Shown here: piece after piece, positions 1 through 8,276 of the stretch
Numbering within the stretch: position 1 is the stretch's first letter
Layout of the letters: each line of letters opens with the position of its first letter
Assembly (NCBI GenBank): GCA_002863155.1
Contig: PKED01000190.1
Span: 1 to 46,522, forward strand
DNA: 46,522 nt
DNA from: Sphingomonadaceae bacterium
GTDB taxonomy: Bacteria > Pseudomonadota > Alphaproteobacteria > Sphingomonadales > Sphingomonadaceae
Direction of reading: 5' to 3'
Made by a program: the position numbers and the translations under genes
The notes under the pieces: model-generated
What the model was told of the DNA's origin: nothing
Seen by the model: only the letters and a program-made list of their open reading frames with translations
Database searches by the model: none

Positions 1-141
1 GGTCTGTCGGCTTACCCAAACAATGCGGCTCCATCTTCGCCCATTGGGCGTCCGTCAAAATATCGCGATCCATCCACAGCGTGAATCACATCCGCGCTCA
101 AATGTGAATCCCCACAGTCCCTAATAAAAAGGAGCGTTCTC
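1..141. other. Leader region upstream of pufA, no recognisable pufB end
   Basis: In most purple bacteria pufB (LH1 beta) lies only a few bases before pufA. Here none of the three forward frames of the first 113 bases encodes the typical LH1 beta C-terminus (a Trp-rich WRPW-like end). Frame 1 stays open from the window edge to a TGA at 82-84, but the residues do not resemble an antenna protein. At least about 60 bases are therefore noncoding before pufA. pufB may end further upstream, carry a divergent C-terminal extension, or be placed elsewhere. A clear ribosome-binding site (AAGGAG, 129-134) serves pufA. Confidence 0.5.
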
Positions 142-327
142 ATGTGGAGAATGTGGGTAACTTTCGACGGACGCCGGGTTTTGACGGCGCTGGCGGTGTT
201 CCTGTTCACACTCGCCATCCTCATCCATTTCATCCTGCTGAGCACCAATCGTTACAATTGGCTCGAAGCACCCAATCCGCCGGCAGCAGCCGCTGCGGTG
301 ACGACGACGGCCGCACCTGCGTCCTGA
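142..327 (+). CDS. pufA: Light-harvesting complex 1 alpha chain
   Basis: This 61-residue protein is the alpha apoprotein of the LH1 antenna ring, which binds bacteriochlorophyll and carotenoid in the photosynthetic membrane around the reaction centre. It begins [12 protein letters not shown], the usual amphipathic N-terminus, followed by one membrane helix (about residues 13-34) carrying the bacteriochlorophyll-ligating His at position 29 in the context ILIHFILLS. The NWLE motif follows the helix, and a short Ala/Pro/Thr tail ends the chain. Length is normal for the family. The start is fixed by AAGGAG about 7 bases upstream and by the conserved N-terminus. It is followed by a hairpin-rich gap and then pufL, the usual operon order. 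Confidence 0.95.
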   Translation: MWRMWVTFDGRRVLTALAVFLFTLAILIHFILLSTNRYNWLEAPNPPAAAAAVTTTAAPAS

Positions 328-349
328 CGCGTCCATTGGGCGATGAATT

Positions 350-417
350 GCCGCATCGATTTGCGGTGAGGCGGACGTGACCTGATTGGTGCCTCGCAAG
401 GGTGCCCAGGTCCGTCC
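350..417 (+). promoter_or_regulatory. pufA-pufL intercistronic hairpins
   Basis: The 152-base gap between pufA and pufL contains several inverted repeats. CCGCA (351-355) pairs with TGCGG (362-366) around a 6-base loop. GAGGC (368-372) can pair with GCCTC (391-395). A longer imperfect stem is possible between 373-384 and 407-417 (GGACG..ACCTG with CAGGT.CGTCC). The last two are alternatives because they interlock. In Rhodobacter, stem-loops at this point protect the 5' pufBA transcript from 3' decay so that antenna protein is made in excess of reaction centre. The same role here is an inference from position and structure. Confidence 0.5.
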
Positions 418-479
418 AGTCCTCGACGACGATACTAACTGCCATCCCGCCGCCGGTCGACGGGAGAAGGAGCTGATCC

Positions 480-1304
480 ATGGCACTCTTAAGTTTTGAA
501 CGGAAATACCGGGTTAGAGGCGGCACGCTCGTCGGTGGCGATCTGTTCGATTTCTGGATTGGCCCCTTTTACGTCGGCTTTTTCGGCGTCACGACGGCGC
601 TGTTCGCGTCGCTCGGGACCGCGCTGATCCTTTACGCCGCATCGCTCGGGCCGACATGGAACCCGTGGCTGATCAGCATCGCACCGCCCGACCTGAAATA
701 CGGCCTCGGCTTTGCGCCACTGCGCGCGGGCGGGCTGTGGCAGATCATTACGATCTGCGCGGTCGGCGCGTTCGTCAGCTGGGCGCTGCGCGAAGTGGAA
801 ATCTGCCGCAAGCTCGGCATGGGCTATCATGTCCCGATCGGCTTTTCCTTTGCGATCCTGGCCTATGTGACGCTGGTGATCTTTCGCCCGGTGCTGCTGG
901 GCGCCTGGGGCCACGGCTTCCCCTACGGGATCTTCAGCCATCTGGATTGGGTGTCGAACACCGGGTACCAGTATCTGCACTTCCACTATAACCCGGCCCA
1001 TATGATCGCGGTGTCGTTCTTCTTCACGACGACGCTCGCGCTCGCGCTGCATGGCGGGCTGGTCCTGTCGGCGGTCAATCCCGCGCCGGGCGAGGAAGTG
1101 AAGTCGCCCGAATATGAAGACTCCTTCTTCCGCGACACGATCGGCTATTCGATCGGCACGCTCGGCATCCACCGGCTCGGGCTGTTCCTCGCCATCAGCG
1201 CTGTCTTCTGGAGCGCGGTGTGCATCATCATTTCCGGCCCGCTCTGGACACGCGGCTGGCCTGAATGGTGGACCTGGTGGCTCAACCTGCCGATCTGGGC
1301 ATGA
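480..1304 (+). CDS. pufL: Photosynthetic reaction centre L subunit
   Basis: PufL is one of the two five-helix core subunits of the type II reaction centre and carries the active electron-transfer branch. The 274 residues begin [17 protein letters not shown], as in the family, and contain the conserved segments [30 protein letters not shown] and [11 protein letters not shown]. These hold the His ligands to bacteriochlorophyll and to the non-haem iron. The chain ends WWLNLPIWA, a little shorter than Rhodobacter PufL. AAGGAG lies 8 bases before the ATG. pufM follows 17 bases after the stop, and the two are co-transcribed and assemble together in the cytoplasmic membrane. Confidence 0.97.
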   Translation: MALLSFERKYRVRGGTLVGGDLFDFWIGPFYVGFFGVTTALFASLGTALILYAASLGPTWNPWLISIAPPDLKYGLGFAPLRAGGLWQIITICAVGAFVSWALREVEICRKLGMGYHVPIGFSFAILAYVTLVIFRPVLLGAWGHGFPYGIFSHLDWVSNTGYQYLHFHYNPAHMIAVSFFFTTTLALALHGGLVLSAVNPAPGEEVKSPEYEDSFFRDTIGYSIGTLGIHRLGLFLAISAVFWSAVCIIISGPLWTRGWPEWWTWWLNLPIWA

Positions 1305-1321
1305 AGGGGAGGGCGAAACTC

Positions 1322-2296
1322 ATGGCAAGCTATCAGAATATCTTCACCCAGGTGCAGTTGCGCGCCGCGCCCGAAATGGGACCGCCGATGCGCGACGCGA
1401 GCGGGCCGCGTAGCCAGGCAGGGGGCTTTTTCTACTGGGCGGGCAAGATCGGCAATGCGCAGATCGGTCCCATCTATCTTGGCTGGCTCGGGACGCTGTC
1501 GCTGGTGTTCGGGCTGATTGCGTTCGAGATCATCGGCCTGAACATGCTGGCGTCGGTGAATTGGAGCCCGATCCAGTTCGTCCGCCAGCTCCCCTGGCTC
1601 GCGCTCGAGCCGCCGGGGCCGCAATATGGGTTCTCGCCGTTCGTGCCGCTGAATGAAGGCGGCTGGTTCATCATCACCGGCTTCTTCTTTGCGGCATCGG
1701 TACTGCTGTGGTGGGCGCGGACCTATCGTCGCGCGGTGACGCTCGGGATGGGCACGCATGTATCCTGGGCATTCGCCTCGGCGATCTGGCTGATGCTGGT
1801 GCTCGGCTTCATCCGGCCGATGCTGATGGGCAGCTGGTCGGAAGCAGTGCCTTATGGCATCTTCCCGCATCTCGACTGGACCGCGGCTTTCTCGATCCGG
1901 TACGGCAATCTGTTCTACAATCCGTTCCACGCGCTCTCGATCGCCTTCCTCTATGGGTCGACGCTGCTGTTCGCGATGCATGGCGGCACGATCCTGGCCG
2001 TTGGTCGGTATGGCGGCGAGCGCGAAATCGAGCAGATTACCGATCGCGGTACGGCATCCGAGCGCGCCGCGCTGTTCTGGCGGTGGACGATGGGTTTCAA
2101 CGCGACGATGGAATCGATCCACCGCTGGGCGTGGTGGTTCGCGGTACTGACGACGTTGACCGGCGGGATCGGGATCCTGCTGACCGGGACCGTTGTCGAC
2201 AATTGGTATCTGTGGGCACAGCAGCACGGCTATGCGCCGAGCTATCCTTCGACGGGCGTGGTTGATCCTGCCACTTTGCCGGGAGCACCGAAATGA
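1322..2296 (+). CDS. pufM: Photosynthetic reaction centre M subunit
   Basis: PufM is the second core subunit of the reaction centre and pairs with PufL to hold the special pair, bacteriopheophytins and primary quinone. The 324-residue product begins [14 protein letters not shown], the family N-terminus, which fixes the start at 1322 after the purine-rich AAGGGGAGGG. An in-frame ATG at 1301 overlaps the pufL stop but gives seven extra residues not typical of the family. Conserved blocks include [32 protein letters not shown], an [13 protein letters not shown] segment and ESIHRWAWW, with the His ligands. The C-terminal region beyond YLWAQQHG fits forms that bind a tetraheme cytochrome. It overlaps pufC by 4 bases (ATGA). 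Confidence 0.97.
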   Translation: MASYQNIFTQVQLRAAPEMGPPMRDASGPRSQAGGFFYWAGKIGNAQIGPIYLGWLGTLSLVFGLIAFEIIGLNMLASVNWSPIQFVRQLPWLALEPPGPQYGFSPFVPLNEGGWFIITGFFFAASVLLWWARTYRRAVTLGMGTHVSWAFASAIWLMLVLGFIRPMLMGSWSEAVPYGIFPHLDWTAAFSIRYGNLFYNPFHALSIAFLYGSTLLFAMHGGTILAVGRYGGEREIEQITDRGTASERAALFWRWTMGFNATMESIHRWAWWFAVLTTLTGGIGILLTGTVVDNWYLWAQQHGYAPSYPSTGVVDPATLPGAPK

Positions 2297-3423
2297 GCGG
2301 GCCTTCCTATATCCTTCGTGCCGTCCTGATCGGGGGCGCCGCGATCACCCTTACCGGTTGCGAGCTCGGCATGAAAAAGGCCCAGCAGACCGGCTATCGT
2401 GGCACCGGCGGCGCGCAGGTGATCGCCACCAAGCGGCTGGTCGTGCAGCCGATCCCGGCGCCGCCGTTCGAACTGCCTGCCGATGGCGGTCCGACGGCAG
2501 GCGAGACATATGAAAATGTCCAGGTGCTCAAAGGAGTCAGCGCCGAACGCTTCAACTATCTGATGGCGTCGATGAACAACTGGATCGCGCCGACCGAGGG
2601 CGACCCCAACAAGGTCGGCTGCAATTACTGCCATAACCCCGAAAACATGGCATCGGACGAAAAATACACCAAAGTCGTCGCGCGGCGCATGCTGCAGATG
2701 ACGATGAACATCAACGGCAACTGGTCGACCCATGTCAAAGGCACCGGCGTTACCTGCTGGACATGCCACCGGGGCAACGCCGTCCCGACCTACAAGTGGG
2801 CGACGGCGGAAGGCCCCAGCCCAAGCACGCGGACGATGGGCAACAAGCATGGGCAGAATACGGCGATGGCGAGCACGGCCTATGCCTCGCTCCCCAATGA
2901 TCCGTTCACGCCCTATCTGATGAACGGCCAGAATATCCGCGTTGCGGGCGATACGCCGCTTCGGACCGGCAAACCCGGGGCATCGATCAAGCAGACCGAG
3001 CAGACCTACGCGCTGATGAACCATATGTCGTCGGCACTGAACGTCAACTGCACTTTCTGCCACAACACCGATTCGTTCCGCAGCTGGGCGAACAGTCGGC
3101 CGCAGCGTGCGGTTGCGTGGTATGGGATCCGCATGGTGCGGGATGCGAACGCGGCCTATATTGCGCCCCTGGCATCGGTTTTCCCGGCGAACCGCAAGGG
3201 GCCGCATGGCGATCCGTACAAGATCAACTGCTCCACCTGCCACCAGGGCCTGAACAAGCCGCTGGGCGGGGTGAGCATGTTGAAGGATTACCCCATGCTG
3301 GCGGCGCCGGTCATTGCCAGCGCGACGCCGCCCGCCGCGCCGCCGCCCGCGCCTGCCGGCAAGGACGCGCCCGCCGCCGCGACGCCGCCCGCCGCGACCG
3401 GAACGCCGGCCGGCACCAAGTAA
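2293..3423 (+). CDS. pufC: Reaction centre tetraheme cytochrome c subunit
   Basis: PufC is the bound cytochrome that re-reduces the photo-oxidised special pair from the periplasm. The 376-residue protein has an N-terminal hydrophobic segment ending in a lipobox (LTGC, Cys23), so it is probably lipid-anchored. Four haem-binding CxxCH motifs are visible: CNYCH (110), CWTCH (155), CTFCH (253) and CSTCH (313). Helices rich in Met precede them (for example RRMLQMTM and YALMNHM), as expected for Met axial ligands. The tail after about residue 340 is a low-complexity Ala/Pro/Thr stretch that the haem core does not need. Translation is coupled to pufM through an ATGA overlap. Confidence 0.97.
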   Translation: MSGPSYILRAVLIGGAAITLTGCELGMKKAQQTGYRGTGGAQVIATKRLVVQPIPAPPFELPADGGPTAGETYENVQVLKGVSAERFNYLMASMNNWIAPTEGDPNKVGCNYCHNPENMASDEKYTKVVARRMLQMTMNINGNWSTHVKGTGVTCWTCHRGNAVPTYKWATAEGPSPSTRTMGNKHGQNTAMASTAYASLPNDPFTPYLMNGQNIRVAGDTPLRTGKPGASIKQTEQTYALMNHMSSALNVNCTFCHNTDSFRSWANSRPQRAVAWYGIRMVRDANAAYIAPLASVFPANRKGPHGDPYKINCSTCHQGLNKPLGGVSMLKDYPMLAAPVIASATPPAAPPPAPAGKDAPAAATPPAATGTPAGTK

Positions 3424-3454
3424 CCGGCCTCTGGCCGACGATTGAGGGACGGCG

Positions 3455-4174
3455 ATGCATCTCTTCGAGGTCATCGTCGTCCTTCACGTTATCGCAGGCG
3501 CCACGGGACTGATCGCCTTCTGGGCGCCGATCGCCGCGCGCAAGGGCGGCAAGGTCCACCGCCGCTGGGGCGATGTCGCGGCACGCGCGTTGATGATCGC
3601 GGGCGGGCTTGCGATCGTGATGGCGCTCTTGTCGCTCTACGGCCCCGAACAACGCCTGCCGATGATCAGGGACCGCGCCCTGTTCGCCGGGCTGTTCGGC
3701 TGGATGATGCTCTATCTCGGCCTGCTGACGATCGGGTTCGCCGATTACGGGCTCGCCGTTGCGCGTTATCGGACCAGTCGCGTCGAGCTCCGGGGCGTGC
3801 GGCATCAGGCGCTGTTCGCAGCGGTCGCCGCAGCGGCGATCAACTGCGGTGCCGTCGGTTTCCATCTCGGCCAGCCGCTGATGATGCTCGTTGCGGCAAT
3901 CGGGCTGATCGCGATGGCGACCCAGCTCTTCTACATCTGGGCGCCGAGCGTTGCGCCGCGCGGCTATGTCCACCAGCATTTCCGATCGCTGCTCGGCATG
4001 GGGATTTCAGCCTATACCGCGTTCCTGTCGGTCGGGCTGATCCGGCTGGTGCCCGATCATGTCTTCAATCCCATCATCTGGGCAGTGCCGAGCATCGTCG
4101 GCGTGTCGCTGATCATCGTCTTCACGCTGCGCTCGGCCCCGCCGCGCAAGGTCAGCGCCGCGCCAGGTCGCTGA
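3455..4174 (+). CDS. Seven-TM membrane protein of unknown function, puf-linked
   Basis: This 239-residue protein starts 31 bases after pufC with a good ribosome-binding site (GAGGGAC) and is probably the last gene of the puf transcript. I see about seven membrane helices (near residues 3-27, 45-63, 77-104, 125-145, 147-170, 188-206, 213-231). A basic loop after helix 1 (ARKGGKVHRRWG) resembles the motif of DUF2306-type membrane proteins, but I am not sure of membership. Two His residues sit in or beside helices (HVIAG in helix 1, VGFHLG at the end of helix 4) and could bind haem or pigment; that is speculation. Its 3' end overlaps the convergent crtD by 23 bases. Its position suggests a photosynthetic or membrane-assembly role. 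Confidence 0.8.
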   Translation: MHLFEVIVVLHVIAGATGLIAFWAPIAARKGGKVHRRWGDVAARALMIAGGLAIVMALLSLYGPEQRLPMIRDRALFAGLFGWMMLYLGLLTIGFADYGLAVARYRTSRVELRGVRHQALFAAVAAAAINCGAVGFHLGQPLMMLVAAIGLIAMATQLFYIWAPSVAPRGYVHQHFRSLLGMGISAYTAFLSVGLIRLVPDHVFNPIIWAVPSIVGVSLIIVFTLRSAPPRKVSAAPGR

Positions 4175-5648
4175 CGATCCGTTCGGCGGCGAGGCGGCCC
4201 GAAAGGCTTGCCATCGGCAGCCCCGCACCGGGATGGACGCCGCCGCCCGCCAGATACAGCCCCGGCAGCCTGCTCGCCGCACCGGGCCGCAGGAACGGCG
4301 TGCGCCAGCCGTGCGCCGCAAGCCCGTACAGCGCGCCGCCGGTCGCCGGGAACAAGCCTTCATAGGTCGCGGGCGTGACCAGCAGCGCTGTGTCGGATGT
4401 ACGGGCGATGTCGAGCCCGCAGCGCCGAAGCAGGTCAAAGGTCGCCGCCTCGCACGCCGCGATCGCTGCTGCATCGGGACCCGGACCGTCGCCATTGGCC
4501 GGCGCGTTGACGATCAGCTGCAGCCGCTCGGCGCCCTCGCCAGTGCGCGCACCGCGATCGTCGCGGTCCTGCGCGCAGACATAGACGGTTGGCCGCGCGG
4601 GCAGTTCACCCCGCCCAAAAATCGCGTCGAATTCGGCGCGGTAATCGTCCGAGAAAAACACATTGTGCCGCACCAGCGGGAAGCCGCTGGTGGGGGCATT
4701 GACCATCCAGGTCATGCTCGACAGCGACCGCTGCATCCGCTCAGCACCGGGCGCGGCACGGCGGGCGGCATCGCCGAATTTGCCGACCGCCAACGCCGCC
4801 GGATCGGCGTTGCACAGCACCGCGGCTGCAGCGATTTCCTCGCCGTTCGCCAGCCGCACCCCGACCGCGCGGCCACCCTCGACGATCAGCGCCGCGACCT
4901 CGGCACCGTAGCGAAAGGTCGCGCCGTTTCGCACCGCAAGGGCTTCGATCGCGCGGGCGATCGCGTGCATCCCGTCCTGCGCGAGCCACACCCCCTGCTG
5001 CTCGACATGCGCGATCAGCATCAGCGTCGCAGGCGCGGCAAAGGGCGACGCGCCGCAATAGGTGGCATAGCGGCCGAACAGCTGCCGCAACCGCGCATCC
5101 TTGAAATGCCGCGTCAGCGCGCGCCATAGCGACTGGTGCGGCTTGATCGCCAGCGCATCGGGCAGGCGGCGCAGGCCGATGCGGGTCATCAGGGTGATCG
5201 GGGTGGGGCGCGATCCTTCGAGGAAACTGTGCAACAGCACGTCGTAGATCGCCTTGGCCTCGGCACTGAAAGCGCGGTAGCCGCGCACCTCGCCCGCGCC
5301 GAAGAAGTCGCCGATCGCCGTCTCGGTCGCTGCCTGGTCGGCGAAAAGGTCGAAGATGCCGCGATCGTCCCAGGCGTGGCGCGCGAGCAGTTCGGTCGGG
5401 GCAAGGCGGACCTCGGCCGCGAAATCGCCGCCGGCCTCGGCAAACAGCCGTTCGAACACCCAGCGCATGGTGAAGACGGTGGGTCCGGCATCGATCGCCG
5501 CGCCCGCGACCTGCACCTGACGCAGCTTGCCGCCCGGGGTCGCCTGTCGTTCGAGCACGATCACCGGCAGTCCGCGCGCGGCCAGCAGTGCCGCAGCGCT
5601 CAGGCCGCCCATGCCTGCCCCGATGATGACGATTGGCGGCTCGCTCAC
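4152..5648 (-). CDS. crtD: Carotenoid desaturase, CrtD type (1-hydroxycarotenoid 3,4-desaturase)
   Basis: This is a 498-residue FAD-dependent desaturase of the CrtI/CrtD family, acting on membrane-bound carotenoids. The N-terminus has the dinucleotide-binding fold VIIGAGMGGLSAAALLAARG, then LERQATPGGKLRQV. The C-terminus has the family signature GLYLAGGGVHPGAGLPMASLSGRLAA. CrtD-like marks are DAGPTVFTMRWVFERLF near residue 55 and LLARHAWDDRG, which match methoxyneurosporene dehydrogenase better than phytoene desaturase. Start is a GTG (5648), because the upstream frame is closed by a TAG with no ATG between. There is no obvious Shine-Dalgarno site, and an 11-bp inverted repeat ends 6 bases before the start. 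Lying next to puf fits a role in photosynthetic carotenoids. The exact substrate is not visible. Confidence 0.88.
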   Translation of the reverse strand: MSEPPIVIIGAGMGGLSAAALLAARGLPVIVLERQATPGGKLRQVQVAGAAIDAGPTVFTMRWVFERLFAEAGGDFAAEVRLAPTELLARHAWDDRGIFDLFADQAATETAIGDFFGAGEVRGYRAFSAEAKAIYDVLLHSFLEGSRPTPITLMTRIGLRRLPDALAIKPHQSLWRALTRHFKDARLRQLFGRYATYCGASPFAAPATLMLIAHVEQQGVWLAQDGMHAIARAIEALAVRNGATFRYGAEVAALIVEGGRAVGVRLANGEEIAAAAVLCNADPAALAVGKFGDAARRAAPGAERMQRSLSSMTWMVNAPTSGFPLVRHNVFFSDDYRAEFDAIFGRGELPARPTVYVCAQDRDDRGARTGEGAERLQLIVNAPANGDGPGPDAAAIAACEAATFDLLRRCGLDIARTSDTALLVTPATYEGLFPATGGALYGLAAHGWRTPFLRPGAASRLPGLYLAGGGVHPGAGLPMASLSGRLAAERIVSDLARR

Positions 5649-5654
5649 GCCGCT

Positions 5655-5685
5655 GCCATGGCCCGCTTGTGCATCGGGCCATGGC
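5655..5685 (-). repeat. Perfect 11-bp inverted repeat before crtD
   Basis: GCCATGGCCCG at 5655-5665 is the exact reverse complement of CGGGCCATGGC at 5675-5685, with a 9-base loop. It fills most of the 55-base gap between the glutathione S-transferase stop and the crtD GTG, ending 6 bases before the latter. In the crtD-sense RNA no U-run follows, so it is not a standard terminator. It could be a regulator binding site, an mRNA stability element or a translational brake on crtD. Confidence 0.6.
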
Positions 5686-5703
5686 TATCACGCTTTTCGG
5701 CGC

Positions 5704-6420
5704 TCAGGCAGGCTCTTTGTTGGCCGCCGCGTTGGCCGTCGCGAGCCGCGCATTCTGCGGGAACATGATCGCGCGGGCTTCGTCGTCCATTTCCTTCTTG
5801 AAGTCGTGGCGTTCGGCAAGCGCGGCGGCGCGTACCGCCGCTGGACGCGCGCTTATCGCGTCGAAATGGCGCTTGAGATTGGGGAAGCGTTCCCAACCCT
5901 CGGGCGCGAAGATGAAAGGGACTGCGCGGCCCCATCCCCAGAAGCTGATGTCGACGATCGTGTAGCTGTCGCCGACCAGCCATTCGCGTTCGCCGAGCTG
6001 TGCCTCGAGCAGGCCCCAGTGGCGCTCGGCCTCGAACCCGTAGCGGTTGAGCGGATAGTCCTTCGGCTCCGGCGCGAAATAGCGGAAATGGACGAATTGG
6101 CCGGTATAGGGGCCGATGCCCGACGCGATGAACATCAGCCACGACAGCAGCTGCGCGCGATCGGCGGGTGCGTCCGATCCGAGGAACTGCCCGGTCTTGT
6201 GTGCGAGGTGGAGCAGGATCGCGGTCGAATCGAACAGCACTGCATCGCCATCGACGAGTGCGGGGGTCTTCGCGTTGGGATTGATCGCCTTGTACTCGGG
6301 CCGGTGCTGATCGCCGCGCCGCGTGTCGACCGGGATCAGTTCATAATCGAGCCCCGCTTCCTCCAGGAACAGCGCCACTTTCGCGGGATTGGGCGTGGGA
6401 TGATAATAGAATTTGATCAT
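5704..6420 (-). CDS. Glutathione S-transferase family protein
   Basis: A 238-residue cytosolic protein with an N-terminal thioredoxin-fold domain (about 1-80), containing [19 protein letters not shown], the glutathione-binding segment [13 protein letters not shown] with its cis-Pro, and [13 protein letters not shown] helical C-terminal domain follows (about 90-205), including [32 protein letters not shown], the usual N-capping helix of GSTs. It resembles the Nu/YfcG-like bacterial GSTs, some of which act as disulfide-bond reductases. The substrate is unknown. The start overlaps the upstream nitrilase stop by 4 bases, so the two are translated together. The tail after about residue 205 is Ala-rich and probably disordered. 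Confidence 0.9.
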   Translation of the reverse strand: MIKFYYHPTPNPAKVALFLEEAGLDYELIPVDTRRGDQHRPEYKAINPNAKTPALVDGDAVLFDSTAILLHLAHKTGQFLGSDAPADRAQLLSWLMFIASGIGPYTGQFVHFRYFAPEPKDYPLNRYGFEAERHWGLLEAQLGEREWLVGDSYTIVDISFWGWGRAVPFIFAPEGWERFPNLKRHFDAISARPAAVRAAALAERHDFKKEMDDEARAIMFPQNARLATANAAANKEPA

Positions 6421-7355
6421 CGATCGTCTCCTGAATGAAAGGCTACGCCCGGCCGTGCGCGTTCGTCGACGCGCAGCTCGAAGACGTCGCGCCGCGCATA
6501 ATGGCCGACGACGTCGAAATCATAGCGCGCGCGGATGATGTCGCCCGGATCGATCGTGGCGGTGACGAGACCGGTTTCGTGCTCCAGCGGTCCGGCAAGC
6601 ACATCGCCGAGCGGCCCGACGATCATGCTGCCGCCACGGATCAGCGGCTTGTCGTCGGGCCAGCCGTCGCGGGCGATGCCGAGCGCGGCGGGGCTCGGCT
6701 GGACCTGACAGGCGCAGACGACGAAGCAGCGGCCTTCATGCGCGATGTGCCGCATCGTGCTGCGCCAGATGTCGCGGTCATCGACGGTCGGCGCGCACCA
6801 GATCTCGACACCCTTCGCATACATCGCGGTGCGGAGCAGCGGCATGTGGTTTTCCCAGCAGATCGCCGCGCCCAGCCGCCCGGCGCGGCTGTCGACGACG
6901 GGCAGGGTCGATCCGTCGCCGAGGCCCCAGACCAGCCGCTCGGCGGCGGTCGGCATCAGCTTGCGGTGTTTCGCGACAAGGCCGCGTTCGGGGTCGAGGA
7001 ACAGCGCGGTGCAGTACAGCGTCGCGCCGTCGCGTTCGATCACGCCGATGACGATGCTGGCGCCGGTGCGTGCCGACAGGGCGGCGAGGGCGGCGACTTC
7101 GGCGCCGTCGAGGTCGATTGCCTGCGCGTGATAGGCGGCAAACGCCTCGCGCCCCTCGGGCAGGCGGTAGCCGAGCCGGGTGCCGAAACCTTCGCCCTTG
7201 GGATAGCCGCCGAGCAGTGCCTCGGGCATCACCACCACCGCCGCGCCCGACGCGATGATCGCGGGTTCGAACGCCAGGATGCGATCGAGCGTGGCGGCAG
7301 TGCCGGCGGGATCGGCGCCAAGTTGAAGCGCGGCGAGCGTGACGGGATCGGCCAT
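6417..7355 (-). CDS. Nitrilase-family carbon-nitrogen hydrolase
   Basis: This 312-residue enzyme belongs to the nitrilase/amidase superfamily, hydrolysing a nitrile or amide C-N bond in the cytoplasm. The catalytic triad is visible: Glu45 in [14 protein letters not shown], Lys132 in [12 protein letters not shown] and Cys166 in [14 protein letters not shown]. The ICWENxMPLLR context and the GGYPKG block are typical of true nitrilases (aliphatic or arylacetonitrilase type) rather than omega-amidases or NAD synthetases. The substrate cannot be read from the sequence. It is the first gene of a two-gene unit with the GST, and it diverges from imuA across a 141-base intergenic region. Confidence 0.9.
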   Translation of the reverse strand: MADPVTLAALQLGADPAGTAATLDRILAFEPAIIASGAAVVVMPEALLGGYPKGEGFGTRLGYRLPEGREAFAAYHAQAIDLDGAEVAALAALSARTGASIVIGVIERDGATLYCTALFLDPERGLVAKHRKLMPTAAERLVWGLGDGSTLPVVDSRAGRLGAAICWENHMPLLRTAMYAKGVEIWCAPTVDDRDIWRSTMRHIAHEGRCFVVCACQVQPSPAALGIARDGWPDDKPLIRGGSMIVGPLGDVLAGPLEHETGLVTATIDPGDIIRARYDFDVVGHYARRDVFELRVDERARPGVAFHSGDDR

Positions 7356-7448
7356 CGGCCAAGTCTAGCGGCGCGCGTCGCGCGTGGAAACCGGGGGCAG
7401 GTGCTAGATCGGATCAGGAAAGATCGAGCGATGAAAAGCAGCGATGGC

Positions 7449-7477
7449 TTGACTCGATCGGACGGACAGCCGAATTA
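7449..7477 (+). promoter_or_regulatory. Candidate imuA promoter
   Basis: TTGACT at 7449-7454 is one mismatch from the sigma-70 -35 consensus. A -10 element at the right distance would fall at about 7472-7477 (GAATTA, weak), directly against the LexA box. A weak -10 with the operator over the start region is the usual SOS layout. The -10 assignment is tentative. Confidence 0.4.
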
Positions 7478-7492
7478 GAACATATCAGGAAC
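7478..7492 (+). promoter_or_regulatory. LexA operator (GAAC-N7-GAAC) of the imu operon
   Basis: GAAC at 7478-7481 and GAAC at 7489-7492 are separated by exactly 7 bases. Read on the other strand this is GTTC-N7-GTTC, the direct-repeat LexA box of alphaproteobacteria. It ends 4 bases before the imuA ATG, and its second half contains AGGA (7487-7490), the only reasonable ribosome-binding sequence. Operator and Shine-Dalgarno site therefore coincide. imuA-imuB-dnaE2 cassettes are classic LexA targets, which strongly supports the call. Confidence 0.85.
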
Positions 7493-7496
7493 ATTT

Positions 7497-8276
7497 ATGC
7501 CCGATTCGGCGGAGATCATTGCCAGCTTGCGGCAGCGCATTGCCGCGGTCGAGCGCGTGCGGCCGCGCGGCGCGCCGGGGATGATCGCGACCGGCCATCC
7601 AGCGATCGATGGCGCTCTCGGCGGCGGGCTGGCGCGCGCGACGCTGCACGAATTGTTCGCCACTGATCCCGAAGACAGCGGCTGTGCAGGCGGTTTTGCG
7701 ACGATGCTCGCCAGCCGGATGATCGGCGAGGGGACCGTCTTGTGGCTGCGCGAGGCGAGTGCCGAGCGGCGCGGCGGATGCCTTCATGCGCCGGGGCTGG
7801 CCGAACTCGGGCTCGATCCGGGGCGGGTGATCCTCGGCGTGCTCGACGATCCGGCGAGCCTGTTGAAGGTCGCGAACGACGTCGTGCGCTGCCCCGATGT
7901 CGCGGTCGCGGTGATCGAGCTGTGGCGCGCCCCGCGCGTGCTCGACCTGACCGCGAGCAGGCGACTGGCGGTCGCCGCCGAAAGCTCGGGCGTAACCGTG
8001 CTGATGCTGCGCGCCGATGCCGAGCCATCGCCGAGTGCGGCGCACACGCGCTGGTCGGTCGCCGCCGCTGCCGCTGCGCCACTGGAAGCCGATGCACCCG
8101 GCCATCCGACGCTCGAGCTGACCTTGTTGCGCCAGCGTGGCGGTCGCGCCGACCTCCGCTGGCGCGTGGAGTGGGACCGTGACACGAAGATTTTCCGAGA
8201 CGCGGCGCTTTCTGGCGCTCTACTGGCCGCACCTGGCGGCGGACCGCTGGCGCCGCACGAACGGCAGGCCGGATAA
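7497..8276 (+). CDS. imuA: ImuA, RecA-like mutasome accessory protein
   Basis: ImuA (259 residues) is a RecA/SulA-like protein required with ImuB and DnaE2 for damage-induced mutagenesis. The N-terminus carries GMIATGHPAIDGALGGGLARATLHELFA, the typical ImuA opening that mimics the RecA core. Residues 60-160 hold the rest of the core, with strands such as GTVLWLREA and VAVAVIELWRAPRVLDLTASRRLAVAAESSGVTVLML. There is no good Walker A motif, as usual for ImuA. The ATG follows the LexA box by 4 bases. The 3' end overlaps imuB by about 98 bases if imuB starts at the GTG at 8179. Confidence 0.92.
   Translation: MPDSAEIIASLRQRIAAVERVRPRGAPGMIATGHPAIDGALGGGLARATLHELFATDPEDSGCAGGFATMLASRMIGEGTVLWLREASAERRGGCLHAPGLAELGLDPGRVILGVLDDPASLLKVANDVVRCPDVAVAVIELWRAPRVLDLTASRRLAVAAESSGVTVLMLRADAEPSPSAAHTRWSVAAAAAAPLEADAPGHPTLELTLLRQRGGRADLRWRVEWDRDTKIFRDAALSGALLAAPGGGPLAPHERQAG

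Noticed and set aside
1..84. Open frame at the left edge as the tail of pufB
   Set aside because: The 27 residues before the TGA at 82-84 lack the Trp-rich end or any helix typical of LH1 beta, so I did not annotate it.
1301..1321. ATG at 1301 overlapping the pufL stop as the pufM start
   Set aside because: The family N-terminus MASYQNIF begins at 1322, behind a better ribosome-binding site.
7364..7408. TCTAGC and GCTAGA inverted repeat in the nitrilase-imuA gap
   Set aside because: Arms of 6 bases 33 bases apart are too short and distant to separate from chance.
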